Below, one piece after another: positions 8,711 to 18,307 of a stretch of DNA of 64,000 nt (the stretch's first letter is position 1; the number at the start of each line of letters is the position of its first letter). Position numbers and translations under genes: made by a program. The stretch comes from Anaerolineaceae bacterium (GTDB lineage Bacteria > Chloroflexota > Anaerolineae > Aggregatilineales > Phototrophicaceae), in contig WGMX01000005.1 of NCBI GenBank assembly GCA_016124855.1, positions 34,488 to 98,487 on the forward strand, read 5' to 3'. Below the pieces are notes generated by a model that was not told where the DNA came from, searched no databases, and saw nothing but the letters and a program-made list of their open reading frames with translations.

Positions 8711-9697
8711 ATGGAATCAAATTTCATCATTGATATTATTCGTCGTTCCAACCGAAATCAACTGCTTGTGTGGGGCATCGGTTTGATACTGGTGCTGATT
8801 GCCATCAGTTTTAGCGTCAACCAATATTACAATCTGTTGGCAGGCCCATTTGAGGTCGATAAATCCTATATCGAAGCCATTAAAGATGTTACCCAATTAG
8901 ACAAGTTTTATGTCACTATTAAAGGGGATAAAACCGCCGACACCCAATATTATGTAACCAACACCACCAACGGTATCGAAACCAGCAAATATTACTATAA
9001 AGCGTTAGTTCTTGATAAAAACCTATTGTTGGTCAAAACAGGTGAAGTCAATAATCAAGATGGTTATACAGGCGCATTAACCCCTATTCCCTTTGATGAG
9101 CAGCGGGAAATAGTAGACCCGCTTAATTCAGAAGCGTTCTTGCCCTTCATGCTTGATGCAGGTGATTTCCGTAATACCGGTTTTGCTGGAATGGCAGCCG
9201 CCGCCATCGTCTTTCTCGTCTGTCTGTGGGGGATATTACGGACAGTCAGCCGTGTCGTCAGCCATGAACGCCATCCCATCTGGCGCGGATTGGAACGTTT
9301 TGGTGAACCCGTAAGTGTAGCAGACCAAATTACCACCGAGGTCAACAGCAGCGCTCAACAGGTTGGTAAGGCACAGTTGACATCCAATTGGCTCGTAGCC
9401 GCCCAAAAATCGACGTTAGAAACCACACAGCTCAAAGACATCATCTGGATTTACAAAAAGGTTGTGAATGGACGCGGCGGCAGGCGTTTCTCGGCGCTCA
9501 TCTATGACCGCTACGGAAAACTAACCACGGTCACCGGGAAAGAAGCACAAGTGGACGAAACCTTGCGCGGCCTCGCCCAACGAATGCCATGGATAATGGT
9601 CGGCTACAGCGCTCAAACACAAGCCGCATGGAATAAAGATCGGGCTAACTTTATCGCTGCGGTAGACCAACGCAAAAAGCAGGCATCAAACCAATGA
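8711..9697 (+). CDS. Two-helix membrane protein of unknown function
   Basis: I do not recognise a family with confidence. One transmembrane helix lies near residues 18-37 (LLVWGIGLILVLIAISF), a second near 155-176, with an extracytoplasmic domain of about 115 residues between and a C-terminal cytoplasmic domain of about 150 residues. The segment HPIWRGLERFGEP just after the second helix and the C-terminal part with SALIYDRYGKLTTVTGKE look like a small folded cytosolic domain. It has a clear AGGAG ribosome site and starts 32 bp after hyuB, so it may be the last gene of that operon. Confidence 0.7.
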   Translation: MESNFIIDIIRRSNRNQLLVWGIGLILVLIAISFSVNQYYNLLAGPFEVDKSYIEAIKDVTQLDKFYVTIKGDKTADTQYYVTNTTNGIETSKYYYKALVLDKNLLLVKTGEVNNQDGYTGALTPIPFDEQREIVDPLNSEAFLPFMLDAGDFRNTGFAGMAAAAIVFLVCLWGILRTVSRVVSHERHPIWRGLERFGEPVSVADQITTEVNSSAQQVGKAQLTSNWLVAAQKSTLETTQLKDIIWIYKKVVNGRGGRRFSALIYDRYGKLTTVTGKEAQVDETLRGLAQRMPWIMVGYSAQTQAAWNKDRANFIAAVDQRKKQASNQ

Positions 9698-9847
9698 TAT
9701 TGCGGAAAGTCTGGTGAGCGCGTTATAGTGCTGGTGTAACACAGTAATTCATTCACAAGACAATTGCGAACGCAGAATCGTAAAGTCTTGGCACGATTCA
9801 AATCAAAATTTCTTTGACCAGCAGCGCAATTTAAGGAGTCTATAATC

Positions 9848-10297
9848 ATGGCTGAACTTATCAAAAAAGATGTCACACCCGAAGAACTTAAAGAACATGT
9901 CGAAGATGCTGGCGGCATCTGGACAATTCGCGGCGGCGGCAAATCGCGCCAGTGGAATAACATTCAATATAAGCAAGGTATGTCCGGTAAGAATGTGAAT
10001 TCCAAAGGGCTGTCGATGAATGTAGCGACCGTGCCTGTCGGTGGCGTAGCCCTTGCCCACATCCATGACGGTTTCGAAGTCATGCTCTACATTTTGCAGG
10101 GCAAAGTACGCCACGAATACGGCGATGGATTGAAAAAAGTCCTAGAAAATGAGGCCGGTGACTTCATCTATATCGAACCCGGCATCCCGCACGAGGTTTT
10201 TAACATCGGGGATGAACCGATTATCGCTATCGTTGCCCGTTCCGCTGCTGACGAGTGGGACAAGATCATTCCCTACGACCGTAACAGCGCTTCATGA
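9848..10297 (+). CDS. Small single-domain cupin protein
   Basis: A conserved-barrel cupin. Cupin motif 1 reads HIHDGFEVMLYILQG (HxH, then Glu and Gly) and motif 2 reads GDFIYIEPGIPHEVFN (PxG, then His and Asn), so the usual three His plus Glu metal site is complete. It could be a dioxygenase, isomerase or binding protein; the 149-residue form is common and not diagnostic. AAGGAG precedes the start at a normal distance. It is monocistronic, ending in two tandem terminator-like hairpins. Confidence 0.85.
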   Translation: MAELIKKDVTPEELKEHVEDAGGIWTIRGGGKSRQWNNIQYKQGMSGKNVNSKGLSMNVATVPVGGVALAHIHDGFEVMLYILQGKVRHEYGDGLKKVLENEAGDFIYIEPGIPHEVFNIGDEPIIAIVARSAADEWDKIIPYDRNSAS

Positions 10298-10298
10298 T

Positions 10299-10320
10299 CA
10301 CCCCCAACTTTGGGGTGTTT
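10299..10320 (+). terminator. First of two tandem terminators after the cupin gene
   Basis: CACCCC and GGGGTG form a 6-bp stem around CAACTTT, directly after the cupin stop, followed by a short T run. Confidence 0.65.
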
Positions 10321-10338
10321 AAGTCACTTTTTTGCTCG

Positions 10339-10367
10339 CAGCGTCGGCTATCGGCGCTGTTTTGTTT
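10339..10367 (+). terminator. Second tandem terminator
   Basis: CAGCGTCG pairs with CGGCGCTG (one G-T wobble) around GCTAT, followed by TTTTGTTT. Confidence 0.65.
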
Positions 10368-10373
10368 ACACTC

Positions 10374-10388
10374 CGTACCAACGGTACG
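10374..10388. promoter_or_regulatory. Inverted repeat, possible operator
   Basis: CGTACC-AAC-GGTACG, with a partial second copy (ACGGTGGTACG) 6 bp downstream. It lies about 110 bp upstream of the GAP1-like gene in the only intergenic gap that could hold its promoter. Confidence 0.3.
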
Positions 10389-10497
10389 ATAATACGGTGG
10401 TACGATCTGCAAGGATGATTTATAGTTGAATGAATATTACGGTTTGGGCATATCACATTGCACCTCATACAGGCTATACGTATAGAAAGATCGGGCT

Positions 10498-13400
10498 GTG
10501 TCGACAGTAACTTATGCACTCGAACATTTTTATTACGGTCAATCACCAGAACAACCTGCTTCAGAGTTGCAGGTGCTGGCTAAATCGCAAGGTATCGAAA
10601 CCCAGCACGTAGAGGAAGCCATCGAAAACGCGCTTATTCCTGCGGCAGATACCCCTACGGGTTCGTGGGCTTTGATACGGGGCAAACAGGCGCTGCCTTT
10701 TGTGATGGTGCAAGCACAAAATACACCGACCAATAACACCATGTGGCATTTCATCGTCATGCCTACGGATGTCTTGCGGGCGATTGGTGGTAATCTCAAA
10801 GCCATCATCAGTTTGGCTCAAGTACAAATGCCCGCTTTCCCAAAACCGGTCAGCAAACTACAACAGCTCCTTGTCGATCATCCTCAACCCATCTCCACCG
10901 AGGAACAAATTGATGACATCCTTGAGTTGATGAATGATACGCACAACCAAATTGACATCATCGAGTCGCTGTTAGCAGGCATCGTCCAAGGTGTGCCGGT
11001 CGTGGTACAGGGTGCCCCCAACGATCTGGAAACCCGTGTACAGTTCATTCAAGGCTTGCTGGCACTACTGCCGCCATCCGCGCGTTTCGGTGTCACCTTC
11101 GCTACCCATACGCTCGAAAATACGAAAATAGATACCCAGATTCGCTTCTTCGGCGGCGAAAAACTCAACCGGCAAACTCTCGTTTATGGTTGGCAAAAGG
11201 GCAAGCTAGGCGGCAATATCGTCACCGATGACTACAGCCATTTTGTTGCCAGCCAACTCCGCTTGGATGCTGAACTCGTCAGTCAACAAACCCGTAATCT
11301 CACGGCTGTAGCGGCGTGGCGCATCAAACGCGGTGAAGGCTTGGCGGATGCCCTTGGATACGCCTCGTACCGCCTCAAACTCGATGATGCGCTCATCAAC
11401 AATCAGCCTGTCGAAACGGCTGATGTTTCCAAAGTTCTAGCCGAAGACCCCACCCTGACCGATGAACTTAAAATCGCTTATACCCATCATCTGCTGGCTT
11501 TTGCGCTGGCGCTGGGTGATATGCAGCATGCCGATCCCATCGCCCCAATGCTCAGGCAAAACCGCGATTTGGAATGGGCTATACAGTCCCAGTTTGATGA
11601 AGCGATAAAAGAGGGAAAGTCACTGCTGGTTTACGATGCCCTTTCTCGTTGGATGGCAAACCCCTTAGGCCCTACCGGCTCACATTGGGTCGAGTTAACC
11701 CATCGTGCCATCAAATCACACATGCAAACTCTCGTGCAAAAGCGTGACCTCAAAGCCATCAATGCTTTCCTTGAACATATCCATCACGCCAGTCCGGGTT
11801 TGGAAATCGGCAAAATCATTCCGCAGCTCATCGAAATGGTTCTGCCACTTTCGGTGCTTGATCGTGATTTGAACTTGACCGTTTTCTTGATCGCCGTCAA
11901 TTATCTAGAAAGTGATGTCCTGCGCCGGCTCATTAGCGCTCAGAAATTCACGGCGCAGTTACCGCCTACCTTGAGCCGCCTTGCACCCTACCTCACGGGC
12001 GAGGATGCGGGCATGGCTCCATCAGGCTTACTGCTGAGTGCGGCTACCGATTTTGGTGATGAATGGCGTGACCCTGTGCTCATTCGCCTTGCCGAGTCAG
12101 CCATCCGCGCCAAGCGTCCCGATATTGTCGATGCTCAAGCGCTGGGCGGTATGGTCGGGTTAATCGGCACGACATGGGGTGTACAGTACAGCCAGACGCT
12201 CAACTGGATTGCCATCATGCTCTGCCGCGACGAAACACTAACGCGGCTTGAACTACCCGGGCCGACTTCCTTGCTGCGGCTGCTGCTGGCATCCGGCGGT
12301 TATAAAGATGCCGCTAACGAAATGATTCATCAAGCGCGCGTGCTGTATCCCGGTGAAGCACAGGCTGATTATGTGGCGATGGTTCAGCACCTCTTCGCCG
12401 AAACGCCGATCCCGATCCAGCAAATGCCCAATGTCCTCAAAGCCTTGAATGAAGCAGGCGTAAAGTCATTACCGCTGTTAATGGCCTATATCGGCATCTT
12501 GGAAGCCCATTCGTGGTCATCCGCGCTTGACCGTATCGCCCAGCAAGCGACTTCCATGCTGCTCGAAAGCCCCGGCATGGGCAAAGTCATTCCGGCCTCA
12601 GCCATCATTGCCCTGCTCAAGTTCCACATCAACCGCAAAGATATTGACCAGACGATCCGGGTCGCCAGCGTCATGCCACAGGTCGCCATTCGTGAAGGTA
12701 CGCGTGGCATCAATCTTATCGGACGTATGTACAAGCTGATGGATTGGGATGACAAGGTTCGAATCGCCGCTTTAGAGCTGCTGCGTCGCTACGTTCGCAT
12801 TGCGCCCGATGCTGAGGCACGTAAAGCTGTTACGGCCTTTGGACGTGAATTTGGAGCAGGTATCCAACAGGCTACTGAAACCAGCTACGCCATGCGCCGC
12901 ATGTTCGATAACCTTGACCTGATTGAATATGCCGACTTCTTGCACGTTACAGCAGAATATTTATACGATACCGCCGTAACTTATGCGGATAAGTCGAAAA
13001 TACCCACTGTGGGCGCTCTCATGAACAGCCTTGATAGTCTCGGTGGAAACCTGAGCAGCAATGACCGTATCGTACTTGCCAATGAACTCAACGCGGTTGG
13101 CAAAACACTGCTCGAACTCGGCAAACCGTGGCAAGCGCGCAGTCGTGAACTTGACCAACACATCGAAAACCTGTTACAGGGTCGTAAAGACCCTACCAGC
13201 GCCCTTGATGTTTTCTGGATTATTGCCGGCTATCTCGCACGTGGCAAACGCCAGCCGCTTAAACTCCAGCGTATCCTCAGCCAGCATATTTTTGGAGACC
13301 GCACCGCACCGCATGTCTTGGACGAAACTCGCATCACCAGTGCTGTTCTGCAAAGTGCGCTGACAGCTTTCCCGCCAAACCACAAATTGACACTCAGCGC

Positions 13401-13653
13401 GGAATCCATCCGCGAAGAAATGGATAGTTTGTGGGGCGATATTCCGCTAGAAAAACAACGGGAAATAGTACGCGACTTCATGAGCGATCTTCAGCGCGTC
13501 GGTGAACTTGCTTATCTCATTGCATCATCCGGTAATCCGAAAGCGATGGAAGACGGTGGTTTCGCCCGTAAGCTGGAAGAAGCATCGCAGCAGCCCAAGA
13601 GCACCATTGAAATGTACCGCTTTGTCAGCGGTTATTTCCGCGCCCGTTCCTAG
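10498..13653 (+). CDS. Large GAP1-like (GTPase-associated protein 1) protein
   Basis: A 1051-residue soluble protein without signal or transmembrane segments. The first 110 residues (YYGQ, GSWALIRG, MWHFIVMPTDVL) followed by a segment with LLALLPPSARFGVTFATH (about 187-204) resemble the N-terminal and middle domains of GTPase-associated protein 1, described in predicted NTP-dependent conflict systems. The remaining 750 residues look all-helical, possibly repeat-like. The start is GTG with AGAAAG upstream; there is no Met near the N-terminus. The pentapeptide gene follows after 6 bp. An SRPRB-like GTPase is encoded 5 kb away on the other strand, not in the same operon. The family assignment is tentative, the gene itself certain. 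Confidence 0.65.
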   Translation: MSTVTYALEHFYYGQSPEQPASELQVLAKSQGIETQHVEEAIENALIPAADTPTGSWALIRGKQALPFVMVQAQNTPTNNTMWHFIVMPTDVLRAIGGNLKAIISLAQVQMPAFPKPVSKLQQLLVDHPQPISTEEQIDDILELMNDTHNQIDIIESLLAGIVQGVPVVVQGAPNDLETRVQFIQGLLALLPPSARFGVTFATHTLENTKIDTQIRFFGGEKLNRQTLVYGWQKGKLGGNIVTDDYSHFVASQLRLDAELVSQQTRNLTAVAAWRIKRGEGLADALGYASYRLKLDDALINNQPVETADVSKVLAEDPTLTDELKIAYTHHLLAFALALGDMQHADPIAPMLRQNRDLEWAIQSQFDEAIKEGKSLLVYDALSRWMANPLGPTGSHWVELTHRAIKSHMQTLVQKRDLKAINAFLEHIHHASPGLEIGKIIPQLIEMVLPLSVLDRDLNLTVFLIAVNYLESDVLRRLISAQKFTAQLPPTLSRLAPYLTGEDAGMAPSGLLLSAATDFGDEWRDPVLIRLAESAIRAKRPDIVDAQALGGMVGLIGTTWGVQYSQTLNWIAIMLCRDETLTRLELPGPTSLLRLLLASGGYKDAANEMIHQARVLYPGEAQADYVAMVQHLFAETPIPIQQMPNVLKALNEAGVKSLPLLMAYIGILEAHSWSSALDRIAQQATSMLLESPGMGKVIPASAIIALLKFHINRKDIDQTIRVASVMPQVAIREGTRGINLIGRMYKLMDWDDKVRIAALELLRRYVRIAPDAEARKAVTAFGREFGAGIQQATETSYAMRRMFDNLDLIEYADFLHVTAEYLYDTAVTYADKSKIPTVGALMNSLDSLGGNLSSNDRIVLANELNAVGKTLLELGKPWQARSRELDQHIENLLQGRKDPTSALDVFWIIAGYLARGKRQPLKLQRILSQHIFGDRTAPHVLDETRITSAVLQSALTAFPPNHKLTLSAESIREEMDSLWGDIPLEKQREIVRDFMSDLQRVGELAYLIASSGNPKAMEDGGFARKLEEASQQPKSTIEMYRFVSGYFRARS

Positions 13654-13659
13654 TTATAA

Positions 13660-14283
13660 ATGAAAGAGTCTGGCTTGAACTTTGCAACCGACGCAGCACC
13701 TGAATACGAGCAGCAAACCTTCAAGAAAATCGAACTGTCCGGGCAGAAAATTAAACAGAAAATCTTTCAGGAGTGCATTTTCATACAATGCACGCTCACT
13801 GAAGTCTCGTTTGACAACTGCAAATTCTTCAAATGTACCTTCAAAGAATGTGACCTCAACTTGCTGAAGGTCAAGAACTGCATATTTTCAGAGGTCGATT
13901 TTGAAAATAGCAGGGTCGTCGGGGTGAATTGGATGGAAGCCATGTGGGGCAAACATAACCTACTTGGCTCGATTAACTTCACCGGCTGCACCATAAATTA
14001 TTCAACCTTCATCGGCCTAACACTCCGAAAAATGAAATTGAGTCGTTGCATCGCCAAAGATGTGGATTTTGCCGAAGCGGATTTGACCCAAGCCATTTGC
14101 AGCGGAACTGATTTCACCGACAGCCGTTTCAATCATACCAATCTCACTGAAGCCGACTTCACTGACGCGACTCACTATAATATTTCAGCCACCGACAATA
14201 CGCTTAAGAAAACACGCTTCTCGCTACCTGAAGCCGTTTCCCTGCTCCACAGCCTCGATATTATCCTGAATGAGCAAGGTTGA
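13660..14283 (+). CDS. Pentapeptide-repeat protein (YjbI/Qnr-like fold)
   Basis: A 207-residue right-handed quadrilateral beta-helix protein built from A(D/N)LXX-type repeats, for example CTFKECDLNLLKVKNC, VDFAEADLTQAICSGTDF and NLTEADFTDATH. The C-terminal tail (KKTRFSLPEAVSLLHSLDI) is the capping helix seen in YjbI-type proteins. Such proteins may mimic DNA or bind partner enzymes such as gyrase; nothing here shows which. It starts 6 bp after the GAP1-like gene with no room for its own promoter, so the two are co-expressed, and it ends inside the arm of a strong terminator. Confidence 0.85.
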   Translation: MKESGLNFATDAAPEYEQQTFKKIELSGQKIKQKIFQECIFIQCTLTEVSFDNCKFFKCTFKECDLNLLKVKNCIFSEVDFENSRVVGVNWMEAMWGKHNLLGSINFTGCTINYSTFIGLTLRKMKLSRCIAKDVDFAEADLTQAICSGTDFTDSRFNHTNLTEADFTDATHYNISATDNTLKKTRFSLPEAVSLLHSLDIILNEQG

Positions 14284-14311
14284 TAAGTTTTCGCTGCCTA
14301 TCAACCTTTTG
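14276..14311 (+). terminator. Terminator of the GAP1-like/pentapeptide operon
   Basis: AAGGTTGATA and TATCAACCTT form a perfect 10-bp stem around a 13-nt loop, followed by TTTTG. The pentapeptide gene's stop codon lies in the first arm. Confidence 0.8.
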
Positions 14312-14328
14312 TAGCGGACTTGGTGTAA

Positions 14329-15699
14329 CTATCCCGCCACCTTAATCGCATCGGGATTTCTCTTCTGATCGCTAACCGTAGATACACTCGTGCTTCTTGG
14401 CGGAAAATCATACTGATGAGCTTCAACAACTTGTTTGCGCTTGATCCAGATTGTTGCGGCAATAGCTGCTACCGTAGCCCAAATCTGATAAGGAGAAAGA
14501 ATTCTCATGATATAGCTGTCATTGACCGACGGTTGCGCATAGCTAAGGTTGCTTATAATGTCGCGTGGCATAGACAATACAATGATGACCACCGCAAGGA
14601 AAATGATCCAGTTACGCTTTGCCGCTCCCGACGGCAGCTGCTTTATATGCAAATACACACAAATGAGTGCTGGAAATAACAGAAATAGGTCATAATTGCG
14701 GTGATAGATTCCCATCAGCGAGATTGCTGACACCAAAGAAAAATTAATCCAGCTATCTGCCCCTCCTGTATCGCGTGTTTTCCAAATCAGATACCCAACA
14801 TACACCGATACCAATAAAATCGTTCCCCATGTAACGGCGGTGGGAAACAATCCTTCTGTATTGAGGAGGCGATTGACCAAAGGCTGTAAATGGATCATCA
14901 AAGCGCTTCCGGGAATAAACGGCGACAAATCATTGACATCTCCCGGCACATTAAGCTGCGACATTTTTTGCGCCATCTGCTTAAGAGATTCTACAATAGG
15001 CCGACCGGTCAATACCAAGGGGATTATCGTGATCACACCAATCGTAATCATACACACAATAATCAAACGGAATTTGCGGCGCAAGAAATAGTACACAAGG
15101 TACCAAGGCGCAAATGTGGGCTTCACTGAAGTCAGCGCAAGGAGGAACCCTGCCAACCCCGGCCTCTGCTTGCGAACAAGGATATACATTGGGAAAATAC
15201 AAAGCCCGATCAGAATGCCTAAATTTGCTGCCCTGACATTGCCTCGTCCGAAACTAGTATTGGCAAGCAAAAAAATCAAGAACGTAACTTCGAGCAGTCC
15301 CACAGGGATATACCACGACATAATATAGGCCAGCACAAAGAAAACCAATACTAATGCCAGAATATAGCCAGCTAGGATAAGCGGATAAGCGGAGTCAATT
15401 GAAGCCCGAGCGTAAAGTGAAAAAATAATACTTGCGGAAGGTGGGTAAGCATAACCGTTTTGATATAACTTGGCATTTTCTTCACCACCAAGGCTTGTTA
15501 AGCGGGTTCGGAAGATTTCCGTCTCATAGGGATTACTGCCTTCGTTCCACAATTGCCCAGCAGCGAAATAATAGTAAACATCTGGCGCTATTTCGAGTCC
15601 CCGTATAACAGCTGTATATAAGAATGAACCCAGCGAAAATAAAAGGATACCAGCACAAATAATTTTCACCATAAACGGGCGAAATTTTTGATTTATCAT
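14329..15699 (-). CDS. GT87/DUF2029-type polyprenyl-phosphate-dependent glycosyltransferase
   Basis: An integral membrane protein of 456 residues with about ten transmembrane helices and the GT87 signature: an acidic first loop APDVYYYFAAGQLWNEGSNPYE (only its pattern D-x-YY and NPY matters), YAYPPSA, and a mid-protein SVKPTFAPW lysine motif. GT-C enzymes of this type transfer mannose or arabinose from polyprenyl-phosphate on the outer face. ATG 15699 has AAGG close upstream. The codons are more AT-rich than in neighbouring genes. The upstream 240-bp gap (15700-15936) is AT-rich and probably carries its promoter; I see no repeat in it. Confidence 0.75.
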   Translation of the reverse strand: MINQKFRPFMVKIICAGILLFSLGSFLYTAVIRGLEIAPDVYYYFAAGQLWNEGSNPYETEIFRTRLTSLGGEENAKLYQNGYAYPPSASIIFSLYARASIDSAYPLILAGYILALVLVFFVLAYIMSWYIPVGLLEVTFLIFLLANTSFGRGNVRAANLGILIGLCIFPMYILVRKQRPGLAGFLLALTSVKPTFAPWYLVYYFLRRKFRLIIVCMITIGVITIIPLVLTGRPIVESLKQMAQKMSQLNVPGDVNDLSPFIPGSALMIHLQPLVNRLLNTEGLFPTAVTWGTILLVSVYVGYLIWKTRDTGGADSWINFSLVSAISLMGIYHRNYDLFLLFPALICVYLHIKQLPSGAAKRNWIIFLAVVIIVLSMPRDIISNLSYAQPSVNDSYIMRILSPYQIWATVAAIAATIWIKRKQVVEAHQYDFPPRSTSVSTVSDQKRNPDAIKVAG

Positions 15700-15936
15700 C
15701 CTTGACAGTACCTTTCAATAGCCGGCAGTTTGCCTCCAGCCTCTTACACAATAGATTTACAAGTTTACGGAAGATTACATTGTAACGACTAATACATAAA
15801 GCATCAAATATAATTCATGAAAAATACTTCACGAGTTATATCGTTAACAAAGAATACCATCATGGATAGCAAGCAGCGTTATCGACTGTTCTGCCGCTCG
15901 AACAGCAGTTTGTAAGGTGAAAGTTACGGGGTTTTC

Positions 15937-17325
15937 TTACCAGCGCTCCCATGTGTGCTGGTCAGTGCGCTCGTCGCGCTCGCCTTGGCGTGGGTATTGG
16001 CGTTGAACCGCTTTCTCAGCAACCTTTAATACATGATGGTCACTTTCTTCAAAGCGCACATCACGGGTAATCACCCGCCGCTGCGCCGAAGCAAACAACG
16101 TTACATCCGACTCGATCATACGCCCGGGGAAAATAATCATCCCTGAACCAATGCGGCAGTTATGTCCTACCGCGCCACCTAAAACAACCTGCCCGACATC
16201 TTCTAGGTCGCCCCGAATATTAGCCGCCTTAACCGTACGCGGTATTACCCCACCACGCCCATCAGCTTCACCCACCAGATTAAAATCGGTGAAGGTATTA
16301 CCTGCCCCAACAAAGCTGTCGCGCCCGATAACACACATTTGCAAACAGGTGTTTTGCGCGATAATTGTCCCGCTCATCAGGCTCGTCATGAACAACGACG
16401 CCCGAAACGGCAAGAAGCAGTTATTCGCCACAGTACTCAACATCAATTGGCAGCCCTGAGAAACCGTCACGTCATCACCAATAGTACAGTTGTCGATCAC
16501 GACACCGGGGCCGATGCTGCAGCGTGCGCCAATCGTCGTCGGACCAGTAATAATCGCTGAAGGATCAATCACCGAATCTTTGCCGACCTTAACCGCTTCC
16601 GATGTTGTCAAGACTTGTCGCTGCTCAACAATGCCGCGCCACAAAAGTTTCAGGGACAAAAAGTTATGGTGTTTAACCCGTTCCTCAAAGCGATAGCCGC
16701 GCGTAAAGACTCCAAATATCACACTGGCATAGAAAATATGAACCCAACTTTCAATCGCGAGTAACCCATATTTGGGCAGGTAATGGGTAAGCTGCTCGAC
16801 TTTATCTTGCGCCATAAAATCTGGCACGCTGTAAAACCCGCGTGGTTCGGCCTCGCTGTCGATGGCAATCGGCAGAATTTCTTTGGAGTAGCCTTTGGGG
16901 AAATACCACATATCGACCATCGCAATTGGTCGCCCCGACTCGGCATCTGTTCCACCGAGTTCAAAAGACGTGGTCAATGGCAAGGTATAAGCGGTAAAAG
17001 CGCGTTCTTTTGCGTCGCAAAAAATTGCCGCCCGACAAGCTTTGCCAGATGCCCGCGCACGGTCAATGAAGGTTGTTAAAAACTCTTTATCAAACCACAA
17101 ATTATCGCGGTAAACAAACGCCGGTTCATCGTCACGGATATTGTGCATCTGTCCGGCAAGCTGAAACGTATCCCCCAGTTTAATCGCCACTTTATCGCGG
17201 CTAAAAACTTGCGTCAAAACTTCATCGTGGTGAAACGTCAGCGTCGATGTGCCAATAATCAATTTGCTGGCTGGCTCATTGAAGGGCAGCACATGGCGTG
17301 TGTCTTCGAGGATGTAACGATACAT
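15937..17325 (-). CDS. Left-handed beta-helix (hexapeptide-repeat) protein with N-terminal globular domain
   Basis: A 462-residue protein. The C-terminal half (about 240-430) has isoleucine/valine-led hexapeptide repeats, such as VIDPSAIITGPTTIGARC and SIGPGVVIDNCTIGDDVTV, forming a left-handed beta-helix as in GlmU, GlgC or acyltransferases. The N-terminal 200 residues lack a nucleotidyltransferase P-loop such as GxGxR, so a sugar-nucleotide pyrophosphorylase activity is doubtful. AAAGG precedes ATG 17325. It is the last gene of the minus-strand DUF4388-GTPase-hydrolase run, after a 136-bp gap. It may be a scaffold or an acetyltransferase; the function is open. Confidence 0.7.
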   Translation of the reverse strand: MYRYILEDTRHVLPFNEPASKLIIGTSTLTFHHDEVLTQVFSRDKVAIKLGDTFQLAGQMHNIRDDEPAFVYRDNLWFDKEFLTTFIDRARASGKACRAAIFCDAKERAFTAYTLPLTTSFELGGTDAESGRPIAMVDMWYFPKGYSKEILPIAIDSEAEPRGFYSVPDFMAQDKVEQLTHYLPKYGLLAIESWVHIFYASVIFGVFTRGYRFEERVKHHNFLSLKLLWRGIVEQRQVLTTSEAVKVGKDSVIDPSAIITGPTTIGARCSIGPGVVIDNCTIGDDVTVSQGCQLMLSTVANNCFLPFRASLFMTSLMSGTIIAQNTCLQMCVIGRDSFVGAGNTFTDFNLVGEADGRGGVIPRTVKAANIRGDLEDVGQVVLGGAVGHNCRIGSGMIIFPGRMIESDVTLFASAQRRVITRDVRFEESDHHVLKVAEKAVQRQYPRQGERDERTDQHTWERW

Positions 17326-17461
17326 GTCCGTGCCTTTAATCGTGAATAACGTTTAACCGAAGTATAGCATGGTTTGAGGCCGCGAAAATGCAGACCGACT
17401 CCGCGATAGAGTATGAAGGCGTCTTGAAATTTTTCTACACCTGTCAACTGTCTAGGGTGTT

Positions 17462-18271
17462 TCATCCGCTGTTCAAGAAATCGCGCACAGTCTGGTGGAA
17501 ACGTTCGGGGTTATCCAACATTGGGAAGTGTCCAGCATCAGGGAACATCACAATTTTGCTGTGCGGAGCATACTGCTTCAACACCTGCGCCTGATTAGGA
17601 TGGACAATCAAATCCTTCTTGCCATAGATGCCGAGGGTTGGCACTTTGACTTCGCCCATACGTGGACGCAAATCAGTTGTTCTCAGCGTAGCGATACTTT
17701 CAAAGAACGGCCCCATCGTCAGCTTTGAGAGATCGTTGGCGAACATGTTCCCCAATGCTTTGCCATCTTTAGCCAGCAAATACGAATAGCCACGCAGCGA
17801 TACCCGCAAGCCTGACATAAACACATCGAATAACGCGGGGGAGGTTTCGGCCAAGTCCATCCATGTGCGCCGTCCCGCCAGCTTAATCAGAGGACGTAAC
17901 GAACTACCCACAATCGGGGAACCGATGACAATGACTTTGACAACTTTTTCGGGATAACGGATCGCGGTGCCGAGAGAAACAGTGCCGCCCATCGAATGTC
18001 CGACTAACGGCGCTTTGACGATTCCCAGCCGATCCATGAATTGGTTGACGAGGAGAATAAAATTATCAACCGAAAAATCCACAGCCTGATCGCCCGACTC
18101 ACCAAATCCCCAGAAGTCGATAGCGTAGGTGCGGAATTCCTTGCCTAACTCTTCAATCGTTTTGCGCCACAGCGCCCATGAACCGAGCCAACCATGCAGT
18201 AACAGAACCGGGCGACCACGTCCGTAGGTTTCGTAATGAACGACCCCTTGCTCTGTTACCAGTAATGCCAC
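17462..18271 (-). CDS. Alpha/beta-fold hydrolase, complete triad
   Basis: A 269-residue alpha/beta hydrolase with oxyanion motif HGWLGS, nucleophile elbow VGHSMGG (Ser93), acid Asp in GKKDLIVHP and His in DAGHFPML. The start is GTG 18271 with AAGGGA 9 nt upstream. It lies 36 bp after the GTPase gene in the same direction. A gap-free N-terminal match exists to the protein at 50497, where Ser93 is replaced by Gly, so these are paralogues, one active and one not. The substrate is unknown. Confidence 0.85.
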   Translation of the reverse strand: MALLVTEQGVVHYETYGRGRPVLLLHGWLGSWALWRKTIEELGKEFRTYAIDFWGFGESGDQAVDFSVDNFILLVNQFMDRLGIVKAPLVGHSMGGTVSLGTAIRYPEKVVKVIVIGSPIVGSSLRPLIKLAGRRTWMDLAETSPALFDVFMSGLRVSLRGYSYLLAKDGKALGNMFANDLSKLTMGPFFESIATLRTTDLRPRMGEVKVPTLGIYGKKDLIVHPNQAQVLKQYAPHSKIVMFPDAGHFPMLDNPERFHQTVRDFLNSG

Positions 18272-18307
18272 AATGCTATATCCCTTACATGTCCCAGCGC
18301 AAAGGCA

